Shown: positions 1 through 9,553, counted from the first letter of the stretch. The stretch is DNA of 64,000 bases from Azospirillum picis (GCF_017876115.1 NZ_JAGINO010000001.1:248001-312000); one strand, 5' to 3'. Program-made: numbers and translations. Notes: generated from the sequence alone by a model not told the origin.

Positions 1-462
1 ACCGCCGGCAACGCCTCGGGCGTCAACGACGGGGCCGCGGCGGTGATCGTGGCCTCGGAGGACGCGGTGAAGCGCTATGGCCTGACGCCGCGTGCCCGCG
101 TCGCCGGCACCGCGGTGGCCGGGGTGGCGCCGCGGGTGATGGGCATCGGCCCGGCCCCGGCGACGCAGAAGCTGCTGGCCCGCCTCGGGCTGACGATCGC
201 CGACATCGACGTGATCGAGCTGAACGAGGCCTTCGCGGCGCAGGGCCTCGCCGTGCTGCGCCTGCTGGGCCTGCCCGACGACGCCGAGCAGGTGAACCCC
301 AACGGCGGCGCCATCGCGCTCGGCCATCCGCTGGGCGCCAGCGGCACCCGCCTGGTCGCCAGCGCGGTGATGGAACTGGAGGACCGCAAGGCGAAGCGCG
401 CGCTCTGCACCATGTGCATCGGCGTCGGCCAGGGCATCGCCATGGTCGTCGAACGGGTCTGA
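1..462 (+). CDS. Thiolase, C-terminal part (beta-ketoadipyl-CoA / acetyl-CoA acyltransferase)
   Basis: The reading frame is open from base 1, so the N-terminus and the first catalytic cysteine lie outside the window. The visible 153 residues carry the thiolase C-terminal signatures: [11 protein letters not shown] near the start, NEAFAAQ, the catalytic-histidine block [17 protein letters not shown], and the second catalytic cysteine in CIGVGQG close to the end. Thiolases cleave 3-ketoacyl-CoA with CoA. The gene lies 73 bp upstream of paaK on the same strand, so a 3-oxoadipyl-CoA thiolase of phenylacetate catabolism (PaaJ/PcaF type) is the likeliest role. A general acetyl-CoA acetyltransferase cannot be excluded from this fragment. 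Confidence 0.9.
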   Translation, partial: TAGNASGVNDGAAAVIVASEDAVKRYGLTPRARVAGTAVAGVAPRVMGIGPAPATQKLLARLGLTIADIDVIELNEAFAAQGLAVLRLLGLPDDAEQVNPNGGAIALGHPLGASGTRLVASAVMELEDRKAKRALCTMCIGVGQGIAMVVERV

Positions 463-535
463 ACGAGCGAAAGACAACATCGGCAACACCGGCGACCAAG
501 CGCCGGGCATCCGCAGCGAGGGGAGGAGCGAACCC

Positions 536-1864
536 ATGTCCATCATGACGGGCACAGACACCGCGCAGGGCGGCGGCAGGGCGGGGATGGACCGCTACGA
601 GTTCGCCAGCCGCGACGAGATCGTCGGCATGCAGACGGAGCGCCTGGCCTGGACGCTGCGCCACAGCTACGCCAACGTCGCCTCCTTCCGCGCCAAGTGC
701 GAGGCGAAGGGCGTCCATCCCGACGACTTCCGGGAGCTGAAGGATCTGGCGCTGTTCCCCTTCACGGTGAAGGACGACCTGCGCCGGGCCTATCCCTACG
801 GCATGTTCGCCGTGCCGATGGAGGACATCGTGCGCGTCCATGCCTCCAGCGGCACCACCGGGCGGCCGACGGTGGTCGGCTACACCAAGGGCGACATCGA
901 CGTCTGGTCGGAGGTGGTGGCACGCTCCATCCGTGCCGCCGGCGGCACGCGGTCCGACATCGTGCACATCGCCTACGGCTACGGCCTGTTCACCGGCGGC
1001 CTCGGCGCCCATTACGGGGCGGAGCGGCTGGGCTGCGCCGTCGTGCCGATGTCGGGCGGCCAGACCGAGAAGCAGGTCCAGCTCATCCAGGACTTCAAGC
1101 CGACCATCATCATGGTCACGCCGTCCTACATGCTGAACATCGCCGACGAGATGCGGCGCCAGGGCATCGACCCGCGCAGCACCAGCCTGCGCGTCGGCAT
1201 CTTCGGCGCCGAACCCTGGACCGGCGCGCTGCGCGAGGAGATCGAGCGCACCTTCGACATCCACGCCGTCGACATCTACGGCCTGTCGGAGGTGATGGGT
1301 CCGGGCGTCGCGTCGGAATGCGTCGAGACCAAGGATGGCCCGGTGATCTGGGAGGACCATTTCTATCCCGAGATCATCGACCCGGAGAGCGGCGAGGTGC
1401 TGCCCGACGGCTCCTACGGCGAGCTGGTCTTCACCACGCTGACCAAGCAGGGCATGCCGGTCATCCGCTACCGCACGCGCGACCTCACCCGCCTGCTGCC
1501 GCCGACCGCGCGCGGCATGCGGCGGATGGACAAGATCACCGGCCGCTCCGACGACATGCTCATCATCCGCGGCGTCAATGTCTTCCCGACCCAGATCGAG
1601 GAGCTGATCTGCCGGATCCCGGCGCTCGCCCCGCACTACGAGCTGGTGGTGACGCGCGACGGCCACATGGACAACCTCGCGGTCCGCGTCGAGATGCACG
1701 ACGGCGTCCACCCGTCGGAGTGGGACGGCCACGCCAGGCACCTGCAGCATTCGATCAAGTCGCTGATCGGCATCAGCACCCGCGTCGAGGTCGCCGAGGC
1801 GGGCGGGATCGCCCGGTCCATCGGCAAGGCCAAGCGCGTGCAGGACCTGCGCCCGAAGGGGTGA
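536..1864 (+). CDS. paaK: Phenylacetate-CoA ligase
   Basis: A 442-residue adenylate-forming enzyme that activates phenylacetate to phenylacetyl-CoA with ATP and CoA, the entry step of the aerobic paa pathway in the cytoplasm. The P-loop-like motif SSGTTGRPT is at residues 104-112. AYGYGLFTGGLGAHYGAE and IYGLSEVMGPGVASEC are typical of PaaK, and the hinge and C-terminal domain follow RYRTRDLTR and GRSDDMLIIRG. Length matches the family (about 430-445). The ATG has a strong ribosome site, GAGGGGAGGAG, a few bases upstream. It follows the thiolase closely and probably ends a paa operon that extends left of the window; a GC hairpin lies just after its stop. Confidence 0.95.
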   Translation: MSIMTGTDTAQGGGRAGMDRYEFASRDEIVGMQTERLAWTLRHSYANVASFRAKCEAKGVHPDDFRELKDLALFPFTVKDDLRRAYPYGMFAVPMEDIVRVHASSGTTGRPTVVGYTKGDIDVWSEVVARSIRAAGGTRSDIVHIAYGYGLFTGGLGAHYGAERLGCAVVPMSGGQTEKQVQLIQDFKPTIIMVTPSYMLNIADEMRRQGIDPRSTSLRVGIFGAEPWTGALREEIERTFDIHAVDIYGLSEVMGPGVASECVETKDGPVIWEDHFYPEIIDPESGEVLPDGSYGELVFTTLTKQGMPVIRYRTRDLTRLLPPTARGMRRMDKITGRSDDMLIIRGVNVFPTQIEELICRIPALAPHYELVVTRDGHMDNLAVRVEMHDGVHPSEWDGHARHLQHSIKSLIGISTRVEVAEAGGIARSIGKAKRVQDLRPKG

Positions 1865-1873
1865 GAGGGCAAG

Positions 1874-1899
1874 CCCCCGCCCCTTCGTGAGGGCGGGGG
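1874..1899. terminator. GC-rich hairpin between convergent paaK and marC-like gene
   Basis: A perfect 9-bp stem, CCCCCGCCC (1874-1882) with GGGCGGGGG (1891-1899), around an 8-base loop. It lies exactly between the stop codons of two convergent genes, so it could end transcripts from both sides. There is no U-tract, so its efficiency as an intrinsic terminator is uncertain. Confidence 0.5.
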
Positions 1900-2559
1900 T
1901 CAGCCCTTGCGGGCCAGCAGGGGGAAGGCGTCCAGAACGCCGGTCAGCAGGATCTGGACGCCGACGCAGAACAGCAGGAAGGCGAACAGCCGCGTCAGCA
2001 CCCGCACCCGCGTCGGCCCGAGGAAGGCGACGATGTGGTCGGCCGAGCGGTAGGACAGCCAGATCAGCGCGGCGATCGCCAGGGCCGCGCCCGACATGCC
2101 GACGAAGAATTCCGTCAGCCCGTCGCCGCGGGTCGGCCGGGTGGCGCCGAGCGCGATGGCCACCGAGATGGTGCCCGGACCGGTGGTCAGCGGGATGGTC
2201 ATCGGAAAGAAGGCCGATTCCGCCATGGTGTCGCCGTCGGCGGCCGGGGCAGCCTGCTCCTGCTTGCGCGCCTCGTGACGTTCGGGCGCCGACAGCAGCA
2301 CCCAGGCCCGCTCCGCCACCACGAAGCCGCCGGCGACCCGGAGCGCCGCCATCGACACGCCGAAGAAGTTCAGCACATAGGCGCCGGCCCACAGGGCAGT
2401 CAGCATGACGATCGCCGAATAGAGGCTGACCAGCCCGGCCAGCCGCGCCCGGTCGCGTGGACTGCTGTCGGCGGTCACCTGGCTGAAGATCAGCGCCATG
2501 GCGATGGGATTGACGATCGAGAACAGGGCGGTGAAGGCGAGCAGGAAGCTGTCGAGCAT
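1900..2559 (-). CDS. MarC-family integral membrane protein
   Basis: About 219 residues with six hydrophobic segments. The N-terminus MLDSFLLAFTALFSIVNPIA and the internal MTIPLTTGPGTISVAIALG are hallmark MarC/UPF0056 motifs (NP and PLxxGPG). The family sits in the inner membrane; its function is unknown despite the historical name 'multiple antibiotic resistance'. I start at the ATG at 2559 because family alignment begins at MLDSF; an in-frame ATG at 2592 would add eleven polar residues. No clear ribosome site is visible for either. It is convergent with paaK and has no obvious operon partner. Confidence 0.88.
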   Translation of the reverse strand: MLDSFLLAFTALFSIVNPIAMALIFSQVTADSSPRDRARLAGLVSLYSAIVMLTALWAGAYVLNFFGVSMAALRVAGGFVVAERAWVLLSAPERHEARKQEQAAPAADGDTMAESAFFPMTIPLTTGPGTISVAIALGATRPTRGDGLTEFFVGMSGAALAIAALIWLSYRSADHIVAFLGPTRVRVLTRLFAFLLFCVGVQILLTGVLDAFPLLARKG

Positions 2560-2675
2560 GGAAGTCCGGATGTCCGTCGGCCGTGCGAACACTTAGCGGT
2601 GCCGCCATACCTCTGGCAAGGGGGGCGATCACGTTCTTCCCGCCACGCTCCTTCCCCTTCCCCGCCCCGTCCGGC

Positions 2676-3455
2676 CTATTGCATGAACCAGCCGTGGCTC
2701 ACGACCAGCGACTGGCCGGTCAGCGCCTTGGAATCGAAGGACGCGAAGAACAGGGCGGCCTGCGCCACGTCCTCGACCGTCGTGAACTCGCCGTCGACGG
2801 TGTCCTTCAGCATGACCGTCTTTACGACGGCCTCCTCGGAGATGCCGAGTTCCTTGGCCTGTTCGGGGATCTGCTTCTCGACCAGGGGGGTTCGGACGAA
2901 GCCGGGGCAGATCACGTTGGCGCGCACGCCGTGCGCCGCGCCCTCCTTCGCGACCACCTTGGCAAGGCCGATCAGCCCGTGCTTGGCGGTGACATACGGC
3001 GCCTTCAGCGGCGACGCCTCCTTGGAGTGGACGGAGCCCATGTAGATGATGCTGCCGCCGCCCTGCTTGTACATCGTCCGCAGGGCGGCGCGCGTGGTCA
3101 GGAAGGCGCCGTCCAGATGGATGGCGAGAAGCTGCTTCCACTTGGCGAACTCGAACTCCACGACCGGGGCGACGATCTGGATGCCGGCGTTGCTCACCAG
3201 GATGTCGATGCGTCCGAAAACGGAGACGGCGCGCGCCATGCCGGCATCGACCTGGGCCTCGTCGGTGACGTCCATGCCGACGCCGATCGCCCGCTTTCCC
3301 GTCGGATCGAGGCTGGCCGCCGCCGCGTCGGCACCGGCCTGGTTGAGGTCGGCGATGACGACCTTCGCCCCCTCGGCGGCGAAGGTGCGGGCAATCTCCA
3401 GCCCGATTCCACTCGCCGCTCCGGTGATGACGGCGACTTTATCCTGCAAGCGCAT
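2676..3455 (-). CDS. bdhA: 3-hydroxybutyrate dehydrogenase
   Basis: A 259-residue short-chain dehydrogenase/reductase that interconverts D-3-hydroxybutyrate and acetoacetate with NAD(H), the entry of mobilised polyhydroxybutyrate (PHB) monomers into central metabolism. The cofactor motif [12 protein letters not shown] is at residues 11-22, NAG follows at about 90, and the catalytic Ser/Tyr/Lys are in MGSVHSKE and YVTAKHG. The C-terminal [11 protein letters not shown] is diagnostic of 3-HBDH: it carries the substrate-contacting region and separates it from generic SDRs. It lies 85 bp downstream of the patatin-like gene on the same strand, a pairing often seen in alphaproteobacteria and consistent with PHB or lipid turnover. 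Confidence 0.93.
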   Translation of the reverse strand: MRLQDKVAVITGAASGIGLEIARTFAAEGAKVVIADLNQAGADAAAASLDPTGKRAIGVGMDVTDEAQVDAGMARAVSVFGRIDILVSNAGIQIVAPVVEFEFAKWKQLLAIHLDGAFLTTRAALRTMYKQGGGSIIYMGSVHSKEASPLKAPYVTAKHGLIGLAKVVAKEGAAHGVRANVICPGFVRTPLVEKQIPEQAKELGISEEAVVKTVMLKDTVDGEFTTVEDVAQAALFFASFDSKALTGQSLVVSHGWFMQ

Positions 3456-3540
3456 GGGTCTGCTCCTTGTCAGTCGAGATGGGTTCGATCGGTGACGGGT
3501 GATCGGCGGTGTCGGGGCCGGCGGCCGCGACGGCGGGGCG

Positions 3541-4704
3541 TCAGGATGGCCGGGCGTCGTCGCGCAGCACGTCGTGCGTGACGGGGCCGTCGCGCCGGGA
3601 CGGCAGCGCCAGCCATTCCGGATGGGCGAGGGTGGCGAGGGTGTCGGCGAGGCCGCTGTCCCAATGCTCCCGCATGCCGGCGTTGGAGAACTCGTAGTCC
3701 TTGCTGTCGCGCTCGTAGCTCTTGCGGCGGTAGATCAGGTGGATGATGTTGATCGCAGCACCACAGGACGCCAGACGCAGGGCCTTGGCCTCCGGTGTGT
3801 CCTTGAGATCGTCGGGAAGCCGGTCGAGAAGGGCGACGAGCTGGTTGCGCAAGGTCTGCTCGTAGGTGACCTTGTCGGTGTTGAAGCGGGTGCGGCTGGA
3901 ATAGGTGATGTCCTTCTGCCGCTCCAGCACCTCCGACATGCCGCGCGGAACCTGGCCGCTCGCGCTCCACAGGTCGACCTGGAAGACCAGCGTGTCGCGG
4001 CGCGGCCGATCCTCCAGCACATGGTCGAGCGGCGTGTTGGAAACGAGCCCGCCGTCCCAGTAGAACTCGCCGTCGATCTCGACCGGGGCGAATCCGGGCG
4101 GCAGGGCACCGCTGGCCATCACATGCTCGGGGCCGATCCGGTGGGTTTCGGTATCGAAATAGATGGAGTTGCCGGTCCGTACGTTGACCGCCCCCAGCGA
4201 CAGCCGGATGCCGCCGGAATTGACGCGGTCGAAGTCGATCAGGTCTTCCAGCGTGCGTTTCAGCGGCGTGGTGTCGTACAGGCTGGTCGGCCCGGCGAAG
4301 GGTCCGGCCGCCGCCCACTCCACCGCCGGCCGCGGCCGGAAGAACCCCGGCTGCCCGGACAGCGCCGTCCTCCAGGCGCTCCACTGGTTGAGGAGTGAAA
4401 TGGAGGGGCCATCGGGGTCCAGGCGCCGCCACAGGGACTCCGCCCCCTCCCATGGCGAGGGTGGAGCAACGCGGGTCCAGAAGTCCGACAGCGCGGCACG
4501 GCGGCGCTCCGGGGGATTGCCGGCGATCAGCGCCGCGTTGATGGCGCCGATCGACACGCCGGCAACCCAGGTCGGATGGATTTCGTGCCTGAACAGCCCT
4601 TCGAGGACGCCGGCCTGGTAGGCACCGAGCGCGCCGCCGCCCTGAAGGACAAGAGCCACCCGTTCATAGGGGGCGATGAGATCAGCAAAGGATCCGTCGC
4701 GCAT
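3541..4704 (-). CDS. Patatin-like phospholipase/hydrolase (DUF3734-type)
   Basis: About 387 residues. The patatin fold is shown by the oxyanion-hole glycine run [17 protein letters not shown], the nucleophile elbow GVSIGA and the catalytic aspartate in [12 protein letters not shown], giving a complete Ser-Asp dyad. The C-terminal part, with [20 protein letters not shown], matches the DUF3734 extension found in many alphaproteobacterial patatins. It presumably hydrolyses an acyl ester. Being just upstream of bdhA, a role in polyhydroxybutyrate mobilisation or membrane lipid turnover is an inference. I choose the ATG at 4704, preceded by GGGAAGGG, over an upstream in-frame ATG at 4791. No signal peptide is visible, so it is probably cytoplasmic. 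Confidence 0.9.
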   Translation of the reverse strand: MRDGSFADLIAPYERVALVLQGGGALGAYQAGVLEGLFRHEIHPTWVAGVSIGAINAALIAGNPPERRRAALSDFWTRVAPPSPWEGAESLWRRLDPDGPSISLLNQWSAWRTALSGQPGFFRPRPAVEWAAAGPFAGPTSLYDTTPLKRTLEDLIDFDRVNSGGIRLSLGAVNVRTGNSIYFDTETHRIGPEHVMASGALPPGFAPVEIDGEFYWDGGLVSNTPLDHVLEDRPRRDTLVFQVDLWSASGQVPRGMSEVLERQKDITYSSRTRFNTDKVTYEQTLRNQLVALLDRLPDDLKDTPEAKALRLASCGAAINIIHLIYRRKSYERDSKDYEFSNAGMREHWDSGLADTLATLAHPEWLALPSRRDGPVTHDVLRDDARPS

Positions 4705-4891
4705 CAGTGCCCTTCCCAACCAAATGAATGTCGTGAAGACCTTTGCCTTGGCCGGCAGCCGAGATATGGGGCGAAAATCCGAAGCGGCCACGCAAAACAG
4801 CGCGGTGGACCGAGGAGGCCCTCATGGCAGCCATGACCGGGGGAATGGGAATATCGGGCGCCCGATCGGACTCGCGGGCGTCGCGGCCCGA

Positions 4892-4922
4892 GAAATGGCC
4901 CGGGAAATGGCCCGGGAAATGG
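4892..4922. repeat. 12-bp tandem repeat, about 2.6 copies
   Basis: GAAATGGCCCGG occurs twice head to tail (4892-4903, 4904-4915) and is followed by a partial third copy, GAAATGG. It lies in the 299-bp spacer between the divergent patatin and Lin0512 genes (4705-5003). I see no gene in that spacer and no clear promoter. Confidence 0.7.
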
Positions 4923-5003
4923 AAAGTCGCCGTCAGCCCACTGGCGCGGATGGAGACCCGGCGTCATGCTGTCCGGCAACCGTGAGACAGGGAGCGACAG
5001 GCG

Positions 5004-5360
5004 ATGAAGCAGGTGATGTTCGTCGAACTCGGGATGGGGGTGGACCTGCATGGGCAGGACGTCACCAAGGCGGCGATCCGTGCCGTGCGCAACGCCATCG
5101 AGCGCAACTCCATGCCCGGGATGCGGGCGCTGGTCGACGGCGACACCGGCAGGATGCAGGTGCGCGTCCATCTTGCCGTACCGGCCGACGCCGACCGGCT
5201 GGACCACGAGGCGGTGAAGGCGGTTTTCCCCTACGGCGCGGTCAGCATCCACGTCACCAACGGCGGCATGCTGGCGCCGAGCGGCATTTTCCTCGCCGAC
5301 AAGAACGACCGCAACGAACAGATTTATGTGGTGAACGCGGCGGTGGAGGTGGGGATCTGA
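5004..5360 (+). CDS. Lin0512 family protein, function unknown
   Basis: A 118-residue protein that begins MKQVMFVELGMGVDLHGQD and contains TKAAIRAVRNAIERNSMPG, both characteristic of the small conserved Lin0512 family (Pfam PF09585). Members are single-domain, probably cytoplasmic, and resemble a cyclic-hydrolase-like alpha/beta fold; no activity is established. No signal peptide or membrane segment is present. A ribosome site GGGAGCGACAGGCG precedes the ATG. It stands alone between a divergent hydrolase and a convergent AraC regulator, so context does not suggest a function. Confidence 0.85.
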   Translation: MKQVMFVELGMGVDLHGQDVTKAAIRAVRNAIERNSMPGMRALVDGDTGRMQVRVHLAVPADADRLDHEAVKAVFPYGAVSIHVTNGGMLAPSGIFLADKNDRNEQIYVVNAAVEVGI

Positions 5361-5402
5361 TGTCGCGCTGCCGCCCGGCGTCCCGGCCACGGGCGGTGCC
5401 CT

Positions 5403-6470
5403 TCACCCCCTCCCGTCGCGCATCTTCGCTGGCGACACCCCGAACCAGCGGCGGAAGGCGCGGCTGAAGGCGCTGACCTCCGAATAGCCGAGCAGGATGC
5501 CGATGTCGGCGACCGGGACATGGCGCTGGCTGATGTAGATCGCGGCGAGATCCCGCCGCACCGCTTCCACAAGGTCGGAGAAGCTGAGCCCGTCGTCGGC
5601 GAGACGGCGCTGCAGGGTCCAGCGGGCGATGCCGAGCCGGTCGGCGATGTCCTCGATGTAGGGCGGGCCATCCGGCAGGCAGGCGCGAACCTCGGCCCGA
5701 ACGCGGTCGAGCAGCGGCGGCGTCCCGGTGTCGCGGGCGATGTCGACCAGCGTGCCACACAGCGTGGTCAGCCGGCCGATGTCGCCGCCGGGCATGCGGC
5801 GGTCGAGGTGGCGGTCGCGCAGGAGGATGGCGTTGGTGCGCTGGCCGAAATGGGCAGGCGCGTCGAACAGCGCCTCGTGCTGGCGCCAGCCTTCGGGCCT
5901 GGGATGCTCGAAATGGACCTCCTCCGGCATCCAGCCGGGGCCGAGGCAGGCGCGGACGACGTTGGCGAACATGCCCATGGTGAGTTCGGCGTCCTGCCGC
6001 CGCTCGACGATGGCGCCGTCGAGGATGCGGTATTCCAGGCGCAGGAACTCGCCGTCGCGCACGAAGCGCGTCTCCGTCGCCTGCTGGTGGAAGGGAAAGA
6101 GCCGGGCCAGATGGTCGAGTGCCGAGCCGAGCGTCGGTGCGGCAAGCGCGATGGAGCCGATCAGCCCCAGCATCTCGGGCTGGAACTGCCGTCCGAACAG
6201 CAGGCCGAAATTGTCGTTGCCGGTGTCCGCCGCCGCCACCTCCATCATCGCCACATAGGCGGCGAGGTCGAGGGCGATGGTCGGCTTGCCGAGCGCCCGC
6301 TCCTCCACGCCGACGCGATGGAACACCCGATCCGGACAGCCGCCCTGCCCGGCGATGAAGCCGGACACGCCGGATGCCGCGGCGGCAAGGATGTTGTGCT
6401 GCACAGTTCCTGTGCGGCGGCCGGCGGTTCGCCCGGCGGTCTGCCCAAGATTCGGTCGGTGCGGCGTCAT
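5403..6470 (-). CDS. AraC-family transcriptional regulator
   Basis: About 355 residues. The N-terminal two thirds resemble the ligand-sensing domain of the ArgR/OruR/PhbR-type AraC regulators (Arabinose_bd, PF12625), with FGLLFGRQFQPEMLGLIGSI. The C-terminus has the double helix-turn-helix: IADRLGIARWTLQRRL, then IGILLGYSEVSAFSRAFRRW. I choose the ATG at 6470 because GAAGGG lies seven bases upstream; an in-frame ATG at 6509 is possible. It is convergent with the Lin0512 gene, so its target may be elsewhere or itself. Twin repeats at 6541-6569 upstream of its start are a candidate autoregulatory site. Ligand unknown. Confidence 0.88.
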   Translation of the reverse strand: MTPHRPNLGQTAGRTAGRRTGTVQHNILAAAASGVSGFIAGQGGCPDRVFHRVGVEERALGKPTIALDLAAYVAMMEVAAADTGNDNFGLLFGRQFQPEMLGLIGSIALAAPTLGSALDHLARLFPFHQQATETRFVRDGEFLRLEYRILDGAIVERRQDAELTMGMFANVVRACLGPGWMPEEVHFEHPRPEGWRQHEALFDAPAHFGQRTNAILLRDRHLDRRMPGGDIGRLTTLCGTLVDIARDTGTPPLLDRVRAEVRACLPDGPPYIEDIADRLGIARWTLQRRLADDGLSFSDLVEAVRRDLAAIYISQRHVPVADIGILLGYSEVSAFSRAFRRWFGVSPAKMRDGRG

Positions 6471-6540
6471 GACACAGCCCTTCGCAGCCGGTTTGCCGCA
6501 ACGCAGCAAACATCGTGCCGGACATCAGGCTGACAGAAAC

Positions 6541-6569
6541 CGTTCGTATGGGAAACTATACGTTCGCAT
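6541..6569. promoter_or_regulatory. Direct repeat upstream of the araC-family gene, possible operator
   Basis: CGTTCGTAT (6541-6549) and CGTTCGCAT (6561-6569) are direct repeats whose starts are 20 bp apart, two DNA turns, the spacing AraC-type activators often use. They lie about 70-100 bp upstream of the AraC-family start at 6470, in a locally AT-richer stretch that also holds a TATAGT hexamer on the minus strand. The regulatory role is inferred from position only. Confidence 0.35.
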
Positions 6570-6685
6570 CATCACGCCGCATGACGATGCCATAGCGAGA
6601 GGCGCCCAGCCCACGGCGGGCATGGGAATCAATCCGTTGCCGCCCCCGTGGAAAGGCGACAGGGGAACGGCGGCAGCCGTCGCCG

Positions 6686-7366
6686 TCAGTTGTTGCGGCC
6701 GAAATCCGACCCGCGCTGCGGTTCCTTGAAATAGAAGAGATCGCGGTCGAAGGCAACGTCGGTGCGCGGGTTGAGCAGCGCCACCTCGGTGGTCAGCCCC
6801 TGGGCGTCCAGCACCCGCCATTTGCGCAGTTGGAAGGGACGGTCCTCGAACACCAGGGTCAGGGTACCCTTGCCGGGATCCTTGGTCTCCACCAGGCTGA
6901 CCTCGATCACGCCGGGAGCGGAGAAGACGTCGGTGACGATGACGTCGCCGGACAGGCGGATGGTCTTGCGCAGGATGAAGTCGGCCAGCGTCGAGCCGAT
7001 CGGCGCGCTCGACTGCTGACGCATCTCGCCGTCCCAATAGAAGATGAAGCTGCCGTCGGCGACGATGAAATCCTTCAGCGGCCGGTCGTATTCCAGCCGC
7101 ATCCGGCCGGGCCGCGAGAGATAGAAGGTGCCGGTCGCCTGCCGGCCGTTGGGCGCCACCTGCAGGAACTTGGACTGCATGGTGGTGATGCCGTTCATGT
7201 ACTCCTCGACCTTGGCGATGGTCGCCTGGTCCTGGGCCGACAGCGCCGCGGGCGCGGGGGCCGCCGCTGCCGCGGGGGCCGTGACCGACAGCAGGGCGGC
7301 CGGCAGGGGGGCAAGGAGGGTGGCGGACAGCAGGGCGGCGGAAAGGCGGCGAAGCACGATGGTCAT
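6686..7366 (-). CDS. lolA: Outer-membrane lipoprotein carrier protein LolA
   Basis: About 226 residues; a periplasmic chaperone that receives lipoproteins from LolCDE and passes them to the outer membrane. Starting at the ATG at 7366 gives a signal peptide: positive MTIVLRRLSAA, then a long Ala/Leu core ending near APAAAA. Typical LolA segments follow: MQSKFLQVAPNGRQATGTF, LSRPGRMRLEYDRP and a C-terminal block ending in VALLNPRTDVAFDRDLFYF. A longer frame exists upstream, but it would bury the signal peptide. In many alphaproteobacteria lolA sits beside ftsK; here ubiH, glnZ, a DUF2239 gene and the aminotransferase separate them. Confidence 0.9.
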   Translation of the reverse strand: MTIVLRRLSAALLSATLLAPLPAALLSVTAPAAAAAPAPAALSAQDQATIAKVEEYMNGITTMQSKFLQVAPNGRQATGTFYLSRPGRMRLEYDRPLKDFIVADGSFIFYWDGEMRQQSSAPIGSTLADFILRKTIRLSGDVIVTDVFSAPGVIEVSLVETKDPGKGTLTLVFEDRPFQLRKWRVLDAQGLTTEVALLNPRTDVAFDRDLFYFKEPQRGSDFGRNN

Positions 7367-7526
7367 CCTCGGAGGCTCGACAGCGGAAGCGGGCGGCAGT
7401 AGCAGGCGACGGAAGCGGGCGGCAGGAACGGAGGCGCGACGGCCCGGCCGCCTCAACCGGGCGATGAGGCGGACATAAGGCGCCCGCCGCCCGCTGCCAA
7501 GGACCACCGAAGAGGGAGGCGCCGGA

Positions 7527-8825
7527 TCAGAGCGGCACGCCGCGGATCATCCGCGGCAGGTCGCCGACCACCCCCATGGCGTGCTTCATGAAGAACCGCT
7601 TCACCGGCGGCAGCCGGTTGATCACCGCCATGCCGACGTCGCGCGCCAGCCTCACCGGCGGGATGTTGTTGGAGAAGAGATGGACCAGCCCGTCGCACAC
7701 CGCGGCCAGCAGCACGGTGTCGAACCGCCGCCAGCGCTGGAACCGGGCCAGCACCTCCGGCCCGCCGACATCCAGCCCCAGCCGGTAGGCGTCGACCACC
7801 ACCTCCGCCAGCGCCGCGATGTCGCGCATGCCGAGATTCAGCCCCTGCCCGGCGATCGGGTGAATGGCGTGCGCCGCCTCGCCGATCAACGCCAGGCGGT
7901 CGGCGACGAAGCGGTCGGCCAGCAGCACCGACAGCGGCCACGCCTCGCGCCGGGTCAGCAGGGTGATCTCGCCGAGATAGCCGCCGGAGCGCCGGGTCAG
8001 TTCCTCGATGAACTGGTCGTCCGGCAGCTTCAGGTAGGTGTCGACCAGCGACGTCTTCTCGCTCCACACGATGGAGCAGCGGTTGTCCGTCATCGGCAGC
8101 ACGGCGAAGGGGCCGTTGGGCAGGAAATGCTCGACGGCGACGCCCTTGTTCGGCTCGGAATGGCGGATGGTGCAGATGATGGCGCTCTGGTCGTAGGACC
8201 AGCGCCGCACCTTGATGCCGGCGCCGTCGCGCGCCAGCGACCGGCGGCCGTCCGCCCCGACCAGCAGCTTGCCGCGCACCGTGCGGCCGTCCTCCAGCGT
8301 CACCGTGACGCCGCGCCGCGTGCGCTCCACCGCGACCGCCTGGGCGGGAGCCAGGTGGACCAGCCCGGGCAGCTCCGCCGCGCGGGTGAAGAGCGCATGC
8401 CGGATGTCCTTGTTGTCGAGGATCCAGCCGAAGGGCTGGTGCTTGCCCTCCATCGCCAGCTCGGTGTGGTCGTAATGGATGAAGAGCGGCGAGAACTGGT
8501 CCGCGATCCGGATGTCCAGCATCGGGCCGGCCTTGTCCGCCATGTGCGGCCAGACGCCCGCCCCCTCCAGCACCTTCATCGAGGCGTAGGAGATCGCGGT
8601 GGTGCGGATGTCGAAGCCCTGGCCGCCCATGCGTTCCGGGCTGTCGCGGTCGATGCAGACGACGGGCACGCCGGCGGTGGCGAGGGCCGCCGCCATGGTC
8701 AGCCCGGCGAGCCCGCCGCCCAGCACCACCACCTCGGTCTCGATGAGCCCGGCGGAGCCGGCGGCATCGCCGCCGCCTTGCCGCACCGCCCGCGGGGTGC
8801 CCGATTCGCTGCCAAGTCCGGCCAT
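7527..8825 (-). CDS. ubiH: UbiH/UbiF-family FAD-dependent ubiquinone hydroxylase
   Basis: About 432 residues; a flavin monooxygenase of the UbiH/UbiF/VisC/COQ6 family that adds a ring hydroxyl during ubiquinone synthesis at the inner membrane. It shows the N-terminal FAD dinucleotide motif VVLGGGLAGLTMAAALA (about residues 33-49), the middle DG motif GADGRRS, and the second FAD motif LIGEAAHAIHPIAGQGLNLG. Which ring position it hydroxylates cannot be read from sequence. The ATG at 8825, downstream of AAAGGGCAGC, fits the family start; longer in-frame starts would run over the glnZ promoter. Its position divergent from a PII gene matches ubiH beside glnZ in Azospirillum brasilense. Confidence 0.9.
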   Translation of the reverse strand: MAGLGSESGTPRAVRQGGGDAAGSAGLIETEVVVLGGGLAGLTMAAALATAGVPVVCIDRDSPERMGGQGFDIRTTAISYASMKVLEGAGVWPHMADKAGPMLDIRIADQFSPLFIHYDHTELAMEGKHQPFGWILDNKDIRHALFTRAAELPGLVHLAPAQAVAVERTRRGVTVTLEDGRTVRGKLLVGADGRRSLARDGAGIKVRRWSYDQSAIICTIRHSEPNKGVAVEHFLPNGPFAVLPMTDNRCSIVWSEKTSLVDTYLKLPDDQFIEELTRRSGGYLGEITLLTRREAWPLSVLLADRFVADRLALIGEAAHAIHPIAGQGLNLGMRDIAALAEVVVDAYRLGLDVGGPEVLARFQRWRRFDTVLLAAVCDGLVHLFSNNIPPVRLARDVGMAVINRLPPVKRFFMKHAMGVVGDLPRMIRGVPL

Positions 8826-9022
8826 GATGTCTGCTGCCCTTTCGCCTCTGCACTGCGCGGCTGTCGGCCGGGACAGGACCCTGGCCGCCGCCATGCGCGG
8901 GTGAACAATTGTCTTCCGCAGCCCGCCTGTCCAGTGCCGTCTCCCGGCCAGGACCGGCACCCCGCCGGACCAGACGCCGCAGCCCCCTTTATAGGCAGAT
9001 GCCGCCCTTTTGAGCGCCCAAT

Positions 9023-9048
9023 CCGCAGGCATATCCTCATTCCTGCGG
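9023..9048. promoter_or_regulatory. Inverted repeat upstream of the glnZ sigma-54 promoter
   Basis: CCGCAGG (9023-9029) and CCTGCGG (9042-9048) form a perfect 7-bp inverted repeat with a 12-bp spacer, ending 11 bp before the sigma-54 element. It does not match the usual NtrC half-site (TGCACC), and I see no clear NtrC box elsewhere in the 8826-9214 spacer. It may bind an activator or be chance in GC-rich DNA. Confidence 0.3.
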
Positions 9049-9059
9049 CCTATTTCAAC

Positions 9060-9075
9060 CGGCACGATTCTTGTA
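9060..9075 (+). promoter_or_regulatory. Sigma-54 (RpoN) promoter of glnZ
   Basis: The sequence CGGCACGATTCTTGTA matches the RpoN consensus TGGCACG-N4-TTGCA except for the first base and the C of the -12 element: the -24 GG is at 9061-9062 and TTG at 9071-9073 with correct spacing. It is 140 bp upstream of the PII start codon. Published work on Azospirillum brasilense glnZ reports a nitrogen-regulated sigma-54 promoter, so position and family agree. Confidence 0.75.
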
Positions 9076-9202
9076 AACGTTGATTTTTACGGTCGAGGCG
9101 AACAGGCTGGGGCATCAGACGGGACTGCGGTCGGGCGGCGAGCCGGGCCGGACCCCGCAATGGGGCGGCATAGCCTTGTCCGAGGCCGGAACAACGCTTT
9201 AA

Positions 9203-9553
<351 letters not shown>

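Noticed and set aside
23..2632. A long minus-strand frame covering the thiolase, paaK and part of the MarC region.
   Set aside because: It crosses two clear plus-strand genes and has no recognisable domain.
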